In this document: positions 1 through 8,204 of the stretch, piece after piece
How the letters are laid out: each line of letters begins with the position of its first letter
How positions within the stretch are numbered: position 1 is the stretch's first letter
Source of the DNA: Pseudomonas fluorescens
GTDB lineage: Bacteria > Pseudomonadota > Gammaproteobacteria > Pseudomonadales > Pseudomonadaceae
Direction: 5' to 3'
Assembly (NCBI RefSeq): GCF_001902145.1
Contig: NZ_MRST01000027.1
Span: 292,519-356,518 of the forward strand
Length of the DNA stretch: 64,000 bases
Made by a program: the position numbers and the translations under genes
Notes under the pieces: generated by a model
The model's input: only the letters and a program-made list of their open reading frames with translations
Databases searched by the model: none
What the model was told of the DNA's origin: nothing

Positions 1-309
1 GGCTCCTCGTTCCCGCAACCGCAGAACCGCCGGATGATGCACACCTGGCTGAGTTTCGACGACCTGACCCAACTGCTCGAACGCGCGCTGTATACGCCCA
101 ACGTCGGGCATACCGTGGTCTACGGCATGTCGGCCAACCTCGACACCTGGTGGGACAACCGCTACGCCGCCCACCTGGGCTTTGCCCCCAAGGACAGCTC
201 CGAAGTGTTCCGCGCCCAGGTCGAGGCCCAACCGCCCGTCGCCGCCAATGACCCGGCCAAGGTCTACCAGGGCGGTGCGTTCTGCGCCGCAGGGCCGTTC
301 GGTGACTGA
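1..309 (+). CDS. udh: Uronate dehydrogenase, C-terminal part (partial)
   Basis: The gene is cut by the window start; about 102 codons remain, in frame from base 1 to the TGA at 307-309. The visible part matches the C-terminus of the NAD-dependent uronate dehydrogenases (extended SDR fold): a G-S-S-F-P-Q-P-Q-N-R-R-M segment, then a W-L-S-F-D-D-L motif and W-W-D-N, as in the P. syringae/P. putida enzymes. These oxidise D-glucuronate or D-galacturonate to the aldarolactone. The downstream lactonase and TRAP transporter fit that pathway. The NAD-binding half lies outside the window, so the assignment rests on the C-terminus and on context. Confidence 0.8.
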   Translation, partial: GSSFPQPQNRRMMHTWLSFDDLTQLLERALYTPNVGHTVVYGMSANLDTWWDNRYAAHLGFAPKDSSEVFRAQVEAQPPVAANDPAKVYQGGAFCAAGPFGD

Positions 310-329
310 GTGCCCAGCAACCCAAGGGA

Positions 330-1211
330 ATGACCATGACTGCTGAACTGATTGTCGATGCCCGCAATGCCGTGGGCGAATGCCCGGTGTGGGTAGCGGA
401 AGAAAACGCCCTGTATTGGGTGGATATCCCCAAGGGTGGCCTGCAACGCTGGAACGCCGCCACCGGCCATCTGGCGGCCTGGAAAGCCCCGCAAATGCTC
501 GCCTGTATTGCCCGCACCAACACGGGTAACTGGGTCGCCGGCATGGAAAATGGCTTCTTCCAGCTCACGCCCCACAACGATGGAAGCCTGGGCACCACGC
601 CCCTGGCCAGCATCGAGCATTCGCGCCCGGACATGCGTTTGAACGATGGCCGCTGCGATCGCCAGGGCCGTTTCTGGGCCGGCAGCATGGTGCTGGACAT
701 GGGCTTGAACGCCGCCGAGGGCGTCCTTTATCGCTATGGGTCCGGGGCTGCGCCCCACGCGCAATTGGACGGGTTCATCACCCTCAACGGCCTGGCTTTC
801 AGCCCCGATGGTCGCACGATGTACGCTTCCGATTCGCACCCGCAGGTGCAAAAGGTCTGGGCGTTCGACTACGACATCGAGACCGGCACACCGTCCAATC
901 GCCGCCTGTTCATTGATATGAACGACTTCCCCGGGCGTCCCGACGGTGCAGCCGTGGACGCCGAGGGCGGTTACTGGATCTGCGCCAACGACGCCGGGTT
1001 GATTCACCGTTTCACCCCGGACGGTCGCCTGGATCGCTCCCTGAGCGTGCCCGTGAAAAAACCCACCATGTGCGCCTTCGGGGGCAGTCGCCTGGACACT
1101 CTGTACGTCACCTCCATCCGTGACGACCCGAGTGAGCAGTCGCTGTCCGGTGGCGTGTTCGCCCTCAACCCCGGCGTCCAAGGGCTGCCCGAACCCCGCT
1201 TCATCGCTTAA
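330..1211 (+). CDS. SMP-30/gluconolactonase-family lactonase
   Basis: A 293-residue protein of the SMP-30/regucalcin six-bladed propeller family. Visible signatures are G-E-C-P-V-W near the N-terminus, the metal-ligand region R-L-N-D-G-R-C-D-R-Q-G-R-F-W-A-G around residue 105, a T-L-N-G-L-A-F-S-P-D-G segment and P-D-G-A-A-V-D-A-E-G-G-Y-W. Family members hydrolyse sugar lactones in the cytoplasm. Placed 20 bp after udh, it probably opens the aldaro-1,4-lactone made by that enzyme, giving glucarate or galactarate. The start at 330 follows an AAGGGA Shine-Dalgarno-like stretch; a second ATG lies two codons later. Exact substrate is inferred from context. Confidence 0.85.
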   Translation: MTMTAELIVDARNAVGECPVWVAEENALYWVDIPKGGLQRWNAATGHLAAWKAPQMLACIARTNTGNWVAGMENGFFQLTPHNDGSLGTTPLASIEHSRPDMRLNDGRCDRQGRFWAGSMVLDMGLNAAEGVLYRYGSGAAPHAQLDGFITLNGLAFSPDGRTMYASDSHPQVQKVWAFDYDIETGTPSNRRLFIDMNDFPGRPDGAAVDAEGGYWICANDAGLIHRFTPDGRLDRSLSVPVKKPTMCAFGGSRLDTLYVTSIRDDPSEQSLSGGVFALNPGVQGLPEPRFIA

Positions 1212-1256
1212 TCGCTGTGCCTTGAATACAACAATAACAAGACAGGAGTGACTTCC

Positions 1257-2219
1257 ATGGACTTCAAACGCACCTTGCTCGCCGCTGCAATCTTCACCCT
1301 CAGCAGCGCCGCCCACGCGCTGGAAATCAAGTTCGCCGACATCCACCCCGCGGGCTACCCCACCGTGGTCGCCGAAGAGAACATGGGCAAGGCCCTGACC
1401 AAGGCGAGCAACGGCGAGCTGACCTTCAAGTACTTCCCCGGCGGTGTGCTGGGCTCCGAGAAGGAAGTGGTCGAACAGGCCCAGGTCGGCGCCGTGCAAA
1501 TGACCCGCGTCAGCCTCGGCATCGTCGGCCCGGTGGTGCCGGACGTGAACGTGTTCAACCTGCCATTCGTGTTCCGCGACCAGGCGCATATGCGTAAGGT
1601 CATCGATGGCGAGATCGGCGACGAGATCCTCGCCAAGATCACCGACTCCGAATTCGGCCTGGTGGCCCTGGCCTGGATGGATGGCGGCACGCGCAACCTC
1701 TATACCAAGAAACCGGTGCGCAAGCTCGAAGACCTCAAAGGCATGAAGATTCGCGTCCAGGGCAACCCACTGTTCATCGATGCTTTCAACGCGATGGGCG
1801 CCAACGGCATTGCCATGGACACCGGCGAAATTTTCAGCGCCTTGCAGACCGGCGTCATCGACGGCGCGGAAAACAACCCGCCAACGCTGCTCGAGCATAA
1901 CCACTACCAGAACGCCAAGTACTACACCCTCACCGAGCATTTGATCCTGCCCGAGCCCATCGTGATGTCGAAAATCACCTGGAACAAGCTCAGCCCCGCC
2001 CAGCAGGACATGGTCAAGACCGCCGCCAAGGCCGCCCAGGCTGATGAGCGCGTGCTCTGGGATGCCAAGTCCGCCAGCAGTGAAGAGAAACTCAAGAAGG
2101 CCGGCGTGGAATTCATCAGTGTCGATAAAAAACCCTTTTATGAGGCCACCGCCGGGGTTCGCGCCAAGTACGGCGCGCCGTACGCGGACATGATCAAGCG
2201 CATCGACGCCGTTCAATAA
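1257..2219 (+). CDS. TRAP transporter solute-binding protein (DctP family)
   Basis: A 320-residue periplasmic solute receptor. The N-terminus is a typical Sec signal peptide ending at A-H-A (about residue 22). The body has DctP features: F-K-Y-F-P-G-G-V-L-G-S-E-K-E, then L-K-G-M-K-I-R-V-Q-G-N-P-L, the region that in this family supplies the arginine binding the substrate carboxylate. I chose ATG 1257 because AGGAG lies at 1243-1247 with good spacing; the in-frame GTG at 1248 is too close to it. With the udh and lactonase genes upstream, the likely ligand is a hexuronate or aldarate (inference). Confidence 0.9.
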   Translation: MDFKRTLLAAAIFTLSSAAHALEIKFADIHPAGYPTVVAEENMGKALTKASNGELTFKYFPGGVLGSEKEVVEQAQVGAVQMTRVSLGIVGPVVPDVNVFNLPFVFRDQAHMRKVIDGEIGDEILAKITDSEFGLVALAWMDGGTRNLYTKKPVRKLEDLKGMKIRVQGNPLFIDAFNAMGANGIAMDTGEIFSALQTGVIDGAENNPPTLLEHNHYQNAKYYTLTEHLILPEPIVMSKITWNKLSPAQQDMVKTAAKAAQADERVLWDAKSASSEEKLKKAGVEFISVDKKPFYEATAGVRAKYGAPYADMIKRIDAVQ

Positions 2220-2285
2220 CCTCCCCTGCTCCCTGCACAAGGCCCGGCGCGGTCGGCATCGACGCGCCCGGTCACGGTGAACGCC

Positions 2286-2813
2286 ATGAAGAATCTACTG
2301 CTGCGCTTCAATGACCGCCTCTACATGACCTGCATCTGGGTCGCCGGCCTTTCGGTGCTGGGGGTCGCCTTGATCATTCCCTGGGGTATCTTCGCCCGCT
2401 ACGTCCTCGGCACCGGCTCCAGCTGGCCGGAGCCCACCGCTATCCTGCTGATGCTGGTGTTCACCTTTATCGGCGCCGCCGCCAGTTATCGTGCCGGTGC
2501 GCATATGTCGGTAGCGATGGTCACTGACCGCTTGCCGCCGGCCCAACGCCGCCTCGTCGGCATTTTCTCGCAACTGCTGATGGGCACCATCTGCGTGTTC
2601 ATGACGATCTGGGGCACCAAGCTGTGCCTGTCCACCTGGAACCAATTCATGAGTGCCATCCCTACCCTGCGCGTGGGCATCACCTATATGCCGATCCCGA
2701 TTGGCGGCGTGCTGACCTTGGTGTTCGTGGTCGAAAAGCTGCTGCTGGGTGACCAGAGCAACCGCAAGGTGGTGCGTTTCGATGTGGTTGAAGAAAGCGA
2801 AGGGGCCGCCTGA
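2286..2813 (+). CDS. TRAP transporter small permease (DctQ family)
   Basis: A 175-residue inner-membrane protein with four hydrophobic segments, the size and layout of DctQ. Recognisable features are W-G-I-F-A-R-Y-V-L-G-T-G-S-S-W-P-E after the first helix and R-A-G-A-H-M-S-V in the second loop. It pairs with the large DctM subunit encoded immediately downstream. ATG 2286 is preferred because GGTGA at 2277-2281 serves it as ribosome-binding site; a GTG at 2277 is the alternative. Confidence 0.9.
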   Translation: MKNLLLRFNDRLYMTCIWVAGLSVLGVALIIPWGIFARYVLGTGSSWPEPTAILLMLVFTFIGAAASYRAGAHMSVAMVTDRLPPAQRRLVGIFSQLLMGTICVFMTIWGTKLCLSTWNQFMSAIPTLRVGITYMPIPIGGVLTLVFVVEKLLLGDQSNRKVVRFDVVEESEGAA

Positions 2814-2814
2814 T

Positions 2815-4095
2815 ATGGACGCATTGATTCTATTGGGCAGTTTTATTGCCTTGATCCTGATTGGCATGCCGGTGGCCTATGCGTTGGGGCTGTCGGCGTT
2901 GATCGGCGCGTGGTGGATCGACATCCCGTTCCAGGCCCTGATGATTCAGATTGCCGGCGGAGTGAACAAATTTTCGCTGATGGCGATTCCGTTCTTCGTG
3001 CTGGCCGGGGCGATCATGGCCGAGGGCGGCATGTCACGACGCCTGGTGGCCTTTGCCGGGGTGCTGGTGGGCTTTGTGCGGGGCGGCTTGTCCCTGGTCA
3101 ATATCATGGCCTCGACGTTTTTCGGCGCGATTTCCGGTTCATCCGTGGCCGATACCGCCTCGGTCGGCTCGGTGCTGATTCCGGAGATGGAACGGCGTGG
3201 TTATCCGCGCGAATTCGCCACTGCAGTGACCGTCAGCGGTTCGGTGCAGGCGCTGCTGACGCCGCCCAGCCATAACTCGGTGCTGTACTCCCTGGCGGCG
3301 GGCGGCACCGTCTCCATCGCCTCGCTGTTCATGGCCGGCGTGGTGCCGGGCCTGTTGATGAGCGCGTGCCTGATGGTGCTGTGCCTGATCTTCGCGAAAA
3401 AGCGCGACTACCCCAAAGGCGAAGTCATCCCCTTGAAGCAGGCACTGAAGATCGCCGCCGATGCGCTCTGGGGCCTGATGGCCATGGTGATCATCCTGGG
3501 CGGCATCCTGTCGGGCATCTTCACCGCCACCGAGTCGGCGGCGATTGCGGTGTTATGGGCGTTCTTCGTGACCATGTTCATCTACCGCGACTACAAATGG
3601 CGCGAACTGCCCAAGCTGATGCATCGCACGGTACGCACCATTTCCATCGTAATGATCCTGATCGCTTTCGCCGCCAGCTTCGGCTACATCATGACCCTGA
3701 TGCAGATCCCGGCGAAGATCACCACGCTGTTCCTGACCCTGTCGGACAACCGCTACGTGATCCTGATGTGCATCAACGTCATGCTGTTGTTGCTCGGCAC
3801 GGTGATGGACATGGCGCCGCTGATTCTGATCCTCACGCCGATCCTGATGCCGGTGATCCTCGGTATCGGAGTGGACCCGGTGCACTTCGGCATGATCATG
3901 CTGGTGAACCTGGGCATTGGTTTGATCACCCCGCCGGTGGGCGCGGTGCTGTTTGTGGGTGCGGCGGTGGGCAAGACCAGCATCGAGAAAACCGTGAAGG
4001 CACTGCTGCCGTTTTATGCGGTGTTGTTTTTAGTGTTGATTGCGGTGACCTACATCCCGGCGTTGTCGCTGTGGTTGCCGAGCGTGGTCCTGTAA
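2815..4095 (+). CDS. TRAP transporter large permease (DctM family)
   Basis: A 426-residue, highly hydrophobic protein with about twelve membrane segments, the usual DctM size. Characteristic stretches include G-M-P-V-A-Y-A-L-G near the N-terminus, F-F-G-A-I-S-G-S-S-V-A-D-T-A and L-G-I-G-L-I-T-P-P-V-G near the C-terminus. It is the ion-coupled channel subunit of the system made with DctP and DctQ. ATG 2815 begins 1 bp after the dctQ stop, indicating translational coupling. A REP hairpin follows the gene and probably marks the operon's 3' end. Confidence 0.93.
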   Translation: MDALILLGSFIALILIGMPVAYALGLSALIGAWWIDIPFQALMIQIAGGVNKFSLMAIPFFVLAGAIMAEGGMSRRLVAFAGVLVGFVRGGLSLVNIMASTFFGAISGSSVADTASVGSVLIPEMERRGYPREFATAVTVSGSVQALLTPPSHNSVLYSLAAGGTVSIASLFMAGVVPGLLMSACLMVLCLIFAKKRDYPKGEVIPLKQALKIAADALWGLMAMVIILGGILSGIFTATESAAIAVLWAFFVTMFIYRDYKWRELPKLMHRTVRTISIVMILIAFAASFGYIMTLMQIPAKITTLFLTLSDNRYVILMCINVMLLLLGTVMDMAPLILILTPILMPVILGIGVDPVHFGMIMLVNLGIGLITPPVGAVLFVGAAVGKTSIEKTVKALLPFYAVLFLVLIAVTYIPALSLWLPSVVL

Positions 4096-4124
4096 ACCCT
4101 CTCTCAGAAACCAAGGTGAGCAAC

Positions 4125-4210
4125 TGTGGGAGCTGGCTTGAACTGCGATAGCGGTATATCAGTCATGAATGCGTTGACTGACCGATCGCTATCGCAGGCC
4201 AGCTCCCACA
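4125..4210. repeat. REP pair, class A (GTGGGAGCTGGCTTG type)
   Basis: An imperfect inverted repeat of about 86 bp: TGTGGGAGCTGGCTTG at the left and CAGGCCAGCTCCCACA at the right, with the GCGATAGCGGT / ACCGATCGCTATCGC inner arms. It lies between the dctM stop and the aldose epimerase gene. This is the typical Pseudomonas REP doublet (REPIN); such hairpins commonly sit at 3' ends of transcripts. Confidence 0.9.
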
Positions 4211-4255
4211 CTTGAACCCTCAGTGTTTGTTTTGACTTCATGAGGCAGGTCAATC

Positions 4256-5116
4256 GTGATTGAGCTTACTGATCAACTCACCCAACTGGTGCTCGCCCCC
4301 GCCATCGGCGGCAGCCTCGTCAACTGGACGGTACGCGCCACCGGGCAGCCGCTGTTGCGGCACAGCGACGGGCACGCGATCAATACCGGGCTGCCGGGAA
4401 AGCTGGGCTGCTATCCATTAGCGCCCTGGTCCAACCGAATCGCCCATGGTGGCTTCGACAACCCCAATGGCTGGCTGGCCCTGGCACCCAATAGCCTCAC
4501 TGATCCCCTGCCGATTCACGGTTCGGCCTGGCAAGAGGCATGGCAGGTGGTGAGCCATACCAAGAATGAAGTGGTGCTGGAGTTGGAATCCACCAGGCCC
4601 TTCGCCTATCACGCCCGCCAGCGGGTGCGCTTGAACAACGGTGAGTTGAATATCCAATTGTGTGTGACTCACCTGGCCGAGCAACCGGCGTGGCATGGGC
4701 TGGGTCTGCATCCCTACTTGCCACGTCGGCCTGGCACACGGTTGCAGGCCAAGGCTGGGCAAGTGTGGATGAGCGATGCAGCCAAGCTGCCCACGGCATT
4801 GGCATCAATTCCCGAAGCCTGGGATTTCCGGCAACTCACAGAATTGCCAGAGGGCCTGGTGGATAACGGCTTTTGCGGCTGGGATGGGCGCTGCTTGATC
4901 GAACAACCGGAGCTTGGCTACCGCCTCGAATGCCAGGCCAGCGGCGCCGATTACTTCCTGCTGTACTGCCCGCCGGGGTTGGAGTTTTTCTGCATCGAGC
5001 CGGTGAGCCATCCGGTGAATGCCCATCACCTGCCGGGCAAGCCTGGCCTTAAGCTGCTGGAGCAAGGCCAGTCAACCCGCTTGGCATTCAGCCTGAAATG
5101 CACTCCAAATGCCTGA
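4256..5116 (+). CDS. Aldose 1-epimerase family protein
   Basis: A 286-residue protein of the galactose mutarotase/aldose 1-epimerase superfamily. The expected catalytic features are visible: an N-R-I-A-H-G-G segment after P-L-A-P-W-S, a histidine in H-G-L-G-L-H-P-Y (about residue 165) and the glutamate in F-C-I-E-P-V-S-H-P-V-N-A near residue 245. The start is a GTG at 4256 preceded by GAGGCAGG. The role is probably anomer interconversion of an imported sugar; its link to the uronate genes upstream is only proximity, and a REP separates them. Confidence 0.85.
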   Translation: MIELTDQLTQLVLAPAIGGSLVNWTVRATGQPLLRHSDGHAINTGLPGKLGCYPLAPWSNRIAHGGFDNPNGWLALAPNSLTDPLPIHGSAWQEAWQVVSHTKNEVVLELESTRPFAYHARQRVRLNNGELNIQLCVTHLAEQPAWHGLGLHPYLPRRPGTRLQAKAGQVWMSDAAKLPTALASIPEAWDFRQLTELPEGLVDNGFCGWDGRCLIEQPELGYRLECQASGADYFLLYCPPGLEFFCIEPVSHPVNAHHLPGKPGLKLLEQGQSTRLAFSLKCTPNA

Positions 5117-5117
5117 A

Positions 5118-5219
5118 CTGTAGGAGCGCGCTTGCTCGCGAAAAACGTCAACGATAACGCGTGCTTTCAGAATGAACGCGGCGCCTGTGAGTTTTTCGCG
5201 AGCAAGCTCGCTCCTACAG
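5118..5219. repeat. REP pair, class B (TGTAGGAGCGMGCTTGCTCGCG type)
   Basis: Inverted repeat of about 100 bp with CTGTAGGAGCGCGCTTGCTC at the left and GAGCAAGCTCGCTCCTACAG at the right, enclosing the AACGTCAACGATAACGCG spacer that recurs in other class B copies of this window. It lies between two convergent genes and may limit read-through in both directions. Confidence 0.9.
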
Positions 5220-5237
5220 TTAGAGGATGCGTCAGTG

Positions 5238-6383
5238 TCAGGGTGGGCTGTTTTTCAGGCGCCCTGCCGTATCGATACTCACCACCACCGACAACCCCGG
5301 CCGCAAGCGCTCACTCTCGGCCTGGTCCGGGTCAACGGTGATACGCACGGGCACCCGCTGGGCGATCTTGACGAAGTTGCCGGTGGCGTTGTCCGCCTGC
5401 AACAGGCTGAACTCGGAACCGGTGGCCGGTGAAATATGCTGCACCGTGCCATGGAATTTGCGGTGGTTCAGCGCGTCCACGGTAAACGTCACCGGCTGGC
5501 CGACCTGCACATTGTCCATCTGGGTTTCTTTCATATTGGCAATCACCCACAACTGCTTGGGCACCAGCGCCATCAGTTGCGCGCCGGAATTGACGTAGGC
5601 GCCCAGGCGCACGCCGATCTGCCCGAGCTGACCATCCCGTGGCGCCGTGATGCGTGTATTGGACAGGTCGATGCGCGCCAGTTCCACCGCCGCCTCGGCA
5701 CTCGCGACGGCAGCCTCCAGGGAGCCGCGGTTGACGATCACCGTCTGCAGATCCTGGCGGGCAATTTCCAGGCTGGCCTGGGCCTGGGCCACGGCGGCAA
5801 TGGTCTGGGCATTGGCTGCACGGGTCACATCCAGTTCGCGTTTGGACACCGAACCGTCACTGATCAACTCTTCATTGCGGCGCAAGTCAGCGGTGCTTTT
5901 ACGAGCCTGGGCCTGGCTGTCGACCAGCGCGGCCTGACGCAGCTTGATGGTCGCTTCGGCGCTGTTGCGTTGCTGCACCACGTTGGCCAACGAGGCCTTC
6001 TGCACCGCCAGTTGCGCCAGCGCCTGGTCGAGGCGCTGCTTGTAGATGCGGTCGTCCAGGCGCACCAGCAGGTCGCCGGTCTTGACGTACTGGAAGTCTT
6101 GCACCGGCACTTCGAATACATAGCCGCTGAGCTGCGGGCCGATAATCGTCACCTGCCCACGCACCAAGGCGTTCTCAGTGGTTTCCACCGCGCTGCTGAA
6201 CGGCGGCAGTTGCCAGGCGTACAGCACGATCAGCACACCGATGATGGCGATGGCGGCAAAGCCCAGGGACGAGATGATACGCACGCGCAAGGGCCGCAAT
6301 TGGGTCGGCACCGCGCCCGGTGGCGTGCTGCCTTCCGGCGTGGCGGCGATGGCGGTCGTGGTGGTGGTAGAAGGTTCAGTCAT
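5238..6383 (-). CDS. HlyD/EmrA-family membrane fusion protein
   Basis: A 381-residue periplasmic adaptor. One transmembrane helix (about residues 36-57) follows a Thr/Pro-rich cytoplasmic N-terminus. Then comes a barrel/lipoyl half (V-T-I-I-G-P-Q-L-S-G-Y-V), a long Ala/Gln-rich coiled coil (about 110-215), the second lipoyl half (I-T-A-P-R-D-G-Q-L-G) and a beta-barrel domain. This is the EmrA/FarA layout. ATG 6383 overlaps the stop of the upstream DHA2 transporter gene by 4 bp (ATGA), so the two are translationally coupled. No outer-membrane factor gene is adjacent, so a TolC-type protein elsewhere is presumably used. Confidence 0.9.
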   Translation of the reverse strand: MTEPSTTTTTAIAATPEGSTPPGAVPTQLRPLRVRIISSLGFAAIAIIGVLIVLYAWQLPPFSSAVETTENALVRGQVTIIGPQLSGYVFEVPVQDFQYVKTGDLLVRLDDRIYKQRLDQALAQLAVQKASLANVVQQRNSAEATIKLRQAALVDSQAQARKSTADLRRNEELISDGSVSKRELDVTRAANAQTIAAVAQAQASLEIARQDLQTVIVNRGSLEAAVASAEAAVELARIDLSNTRITAPRDGQLGQIGVRLGAYVNSGAQLMALVPKQLWVIANMKETQMDNVQVGQPVTFTVDALNHRKFHGTVQHISPATGSEFSLLQADNATGNFVKIAQRVPVRITVDPDQAESERLRPGLSVVVSIDTAGRLKNSPP

Positions 6384-8023
6384 GAAGTCGCGCCGCTGGG
6401 TTGAACAGGAGGAATTGCCTTGGTGGTGCTCATCAACCACAGGCTGCGGGTGAAGATCCAGAGCATGGTCAGGATCGCGATAATCGCGATCAGCATGAAG
6501 ACATCGTTGTAAGCCATGACGTTCGCCTCGCGAGTGGCCGCCGTGGCCAGGCTGCGGATGCCCATGAGGTTGCGCAGTTCCGGGTCAGCGACGATCTTGC
6601 CATAGGCCGCCCCACCACTCTGCACCCGCGCCGCCACAAGCGGGTCGATCAGGGTCAGGTGCTCGACGATCATGCTCGAATGATACTTCTCGCGCACGAT
6701 CTGGAAGGTGCCCAGCAACGCCGCGCCGATCAGGCCGCCGAGGTTCTGGCAGATGCCGAACATCACCGAGAAGCTCACCAGGTTGCGCGGGTTGGTCAAC
6801 ACGTTTTTGGTGCCCAGCACCATGGTCGGCCCCAGGAAGAATGTGCCGCCAAAGCCTAGCAGGAACTGGCTGATATAGAGATTCTGCGGGCGGGTCAGGT
6901 TGCTGGAAAAACTGTCCATCACCGAACCTGTCGCCATCAGCGCCAGGGAGATGATCAGCGGCATCAGCAAGTGCGCCGGGTTGATGGTCAGCGCACTGAT
7001 CACCAGCCCGGCAATCGCCCCGGCCAGCATCACCACGTACAGGGTGTGCATCTGCTGGTAGCTCATGTTCAGCATCTGCATGAACCCTACCGCACCAGTG
7101 GACTGCTCGGACAGCACCATGCGAATCAGCACCACCGCCAATGCCAGGCGAATCATCACACCGCTGCCCAGCCAGCGCGTCATCAGCATCGGGTTGCTGC
7201 GGTTATGCTCGATGGCAAGCCCCGCCATGATCAGCACCAGGGAGCAGGCCGAGGCTACGCCGATCCACGGCGCTTCCAGCCACCAGTCGATGCGCCCCAA
7301 GGACAGCACCGCACAGAGCAAGGCCACGCCGCTGGCGAGGATGGCAAAGGTGAGAAAATCGAGTTTTTCAAAGGTCTTGAAGCGATCGCCCGGCGGCAGC
7401 TTGAGCAGGAACACGCAGCCCAGGCAGATCAGCGCCAGGCCCAGTTCGAACAGGTACAACCCGCGCCATTCGGCAATCTGCAGCAAGTCTTCGGAGAACA
7501 GCCGCGCCAGCGGTAACGCCAATTGCGCGGTGCCCAGCCCCAGTACCAGCGCTTTCAACCGCCACTTGGCCGGGAATGCCTGGATCATGTAGTACAAGCC
7601 CAACGAACTGAGCGCCGCACCCACCATGCCATGGGCGGCCCGTACCGCAATCGCCGAACTGAGGTCATTGACGAACAAGTGCCCGAAGGTCACCAGTGCG
7701 TAGAGCACCAGGAACACCTCGGTAAACGCACGCAGGCCGAACTGCTGACGAAACTTCACCAGCAGCAGGTTCATGCACACGTTGGTCATTACATACGCGG
7801 CGGGCAGCCAGGCCATTTCCGCGGTGGTCGCGCCCAGGGCGCCTTGCAGGTATTGCAGGTTGGCGATGACCAGGGCATTGCCGAGACCGCCGGTGATCGC
7901 CACCAGCACCCCGACCATCGCGAAGAGCCAGCGCTTATGCGTAGGGTGCAGCGGCGTCGACGGCGAGCCAGGCAGGCTCGGCCGCTCGTGGGGCTGCCAG
8001 GTGTGAGGGGTGTATTTATCCAT
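6380..8023 (-). CDS. MFS transporter, DHA2/EmrB-like
   Basis: A 547-residue major facilitator transporter with about fourteen hydrophobic segments, as in the DHA2 (EmrB) drug:H+ antiporter family. The first repeat contains W-L-P-A-A-Y-V-M-T-N and the loop L-L-L-V-K-F-R-Q-Q-F-G-L-R. ATG 8023 was chosen over a longer ORF because AAGGT precedes it and because upstream residues lack MFS character. With the adaptor it forms a tripartite-type exporter; the substrate is unknown and no regulator gene is adjacent. Confidence 0.88.
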   Translation of the reverse strand: MDKYTPHTWQPHERPSLPGSPSTPLHPTHKRWLFAMVGVLVAITGGLGNALVIANLQYLQGALGATTAEMAWLPAAYVMTNVCMNLLLVKFRQQFGLRAFTEVFLVLYALVTFGHLFVNDLSSAIAVRAAHGMVGAALSSLGLYYMIQAFPAKWRLKALVLGLGTAQLALPLARLFSEDLLQIAEWRGLYLFELGLALICLGCVFLLKLPPGDRFKTFEKLDFLTFAILASGVALLCAVLSLGRIDWWLEAPWIGVASACSLVLIMAGLAIEHNRSNPMLMTRWLGSGVMIRLALAVVLIRMVLSEQSTGAVGFMQMLNMSYQQMHTLYVVMLAGAIAGLVISALTINPAHLLMPLIISLALMATGSVMDSFSSNLTRPQNLYISQFLLGFGGTFFLGPTMVLGTKNVLTNPRNLVSFSVMFGICQNLGGLIGAALLGTFQIVREKYHSSMIVEHLTLIDPLVAARVQSGGAAYGKIVADPELRNLMGIRSLATAATREANVMAYNDVFMLIAIIAILTMLWIFTRSLWLMSTTKAIPPVQPSGATS

Positions 8024-8074
8024 TCGGTGACCTTGATGAGCCGACGTGCAAGGCCGGAGAGTTGACTCACAGGC

Positions 8075-8096
8075 AGTATAAACCTGAGCGGCGCTC
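8075..8096 (-). promoter_or_regulatory. Possible promoter and operator of the efflux pair
   Basis: Reading the minus strand, TATACT (8075-8080) is a good -10 about 50 bp upstream of the MFS start. A perfect palindrome, GAGCGGCGCTC (8086-8096), lies in the spacer just upstream of it, where a repressor would act. The -35 is poor. This is pattern reading only. Confidence 0.35.
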
Positions 8097-8204
8097 ATCT
8101 TGCCATGCCGAAGGGCAATTGGTCGCAGTCGAAGGCGTAAGACTGCATTGGCGCCCGACAAATCGCCACCCACCTCGTCCTACCCACACGTCGAGCCCTT
8201 CGAT

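Noticed and set aside
264..2240. Long minus-strand open frame of 658 codons across the lactonase and DctP genes
   Set aside because: It is the antisense shadow of two clear genes; its translation is low-complexity, rich in Gly, His and Val, and resembles no family. Similar antisense frames over most genes here were dropped for the same reason.
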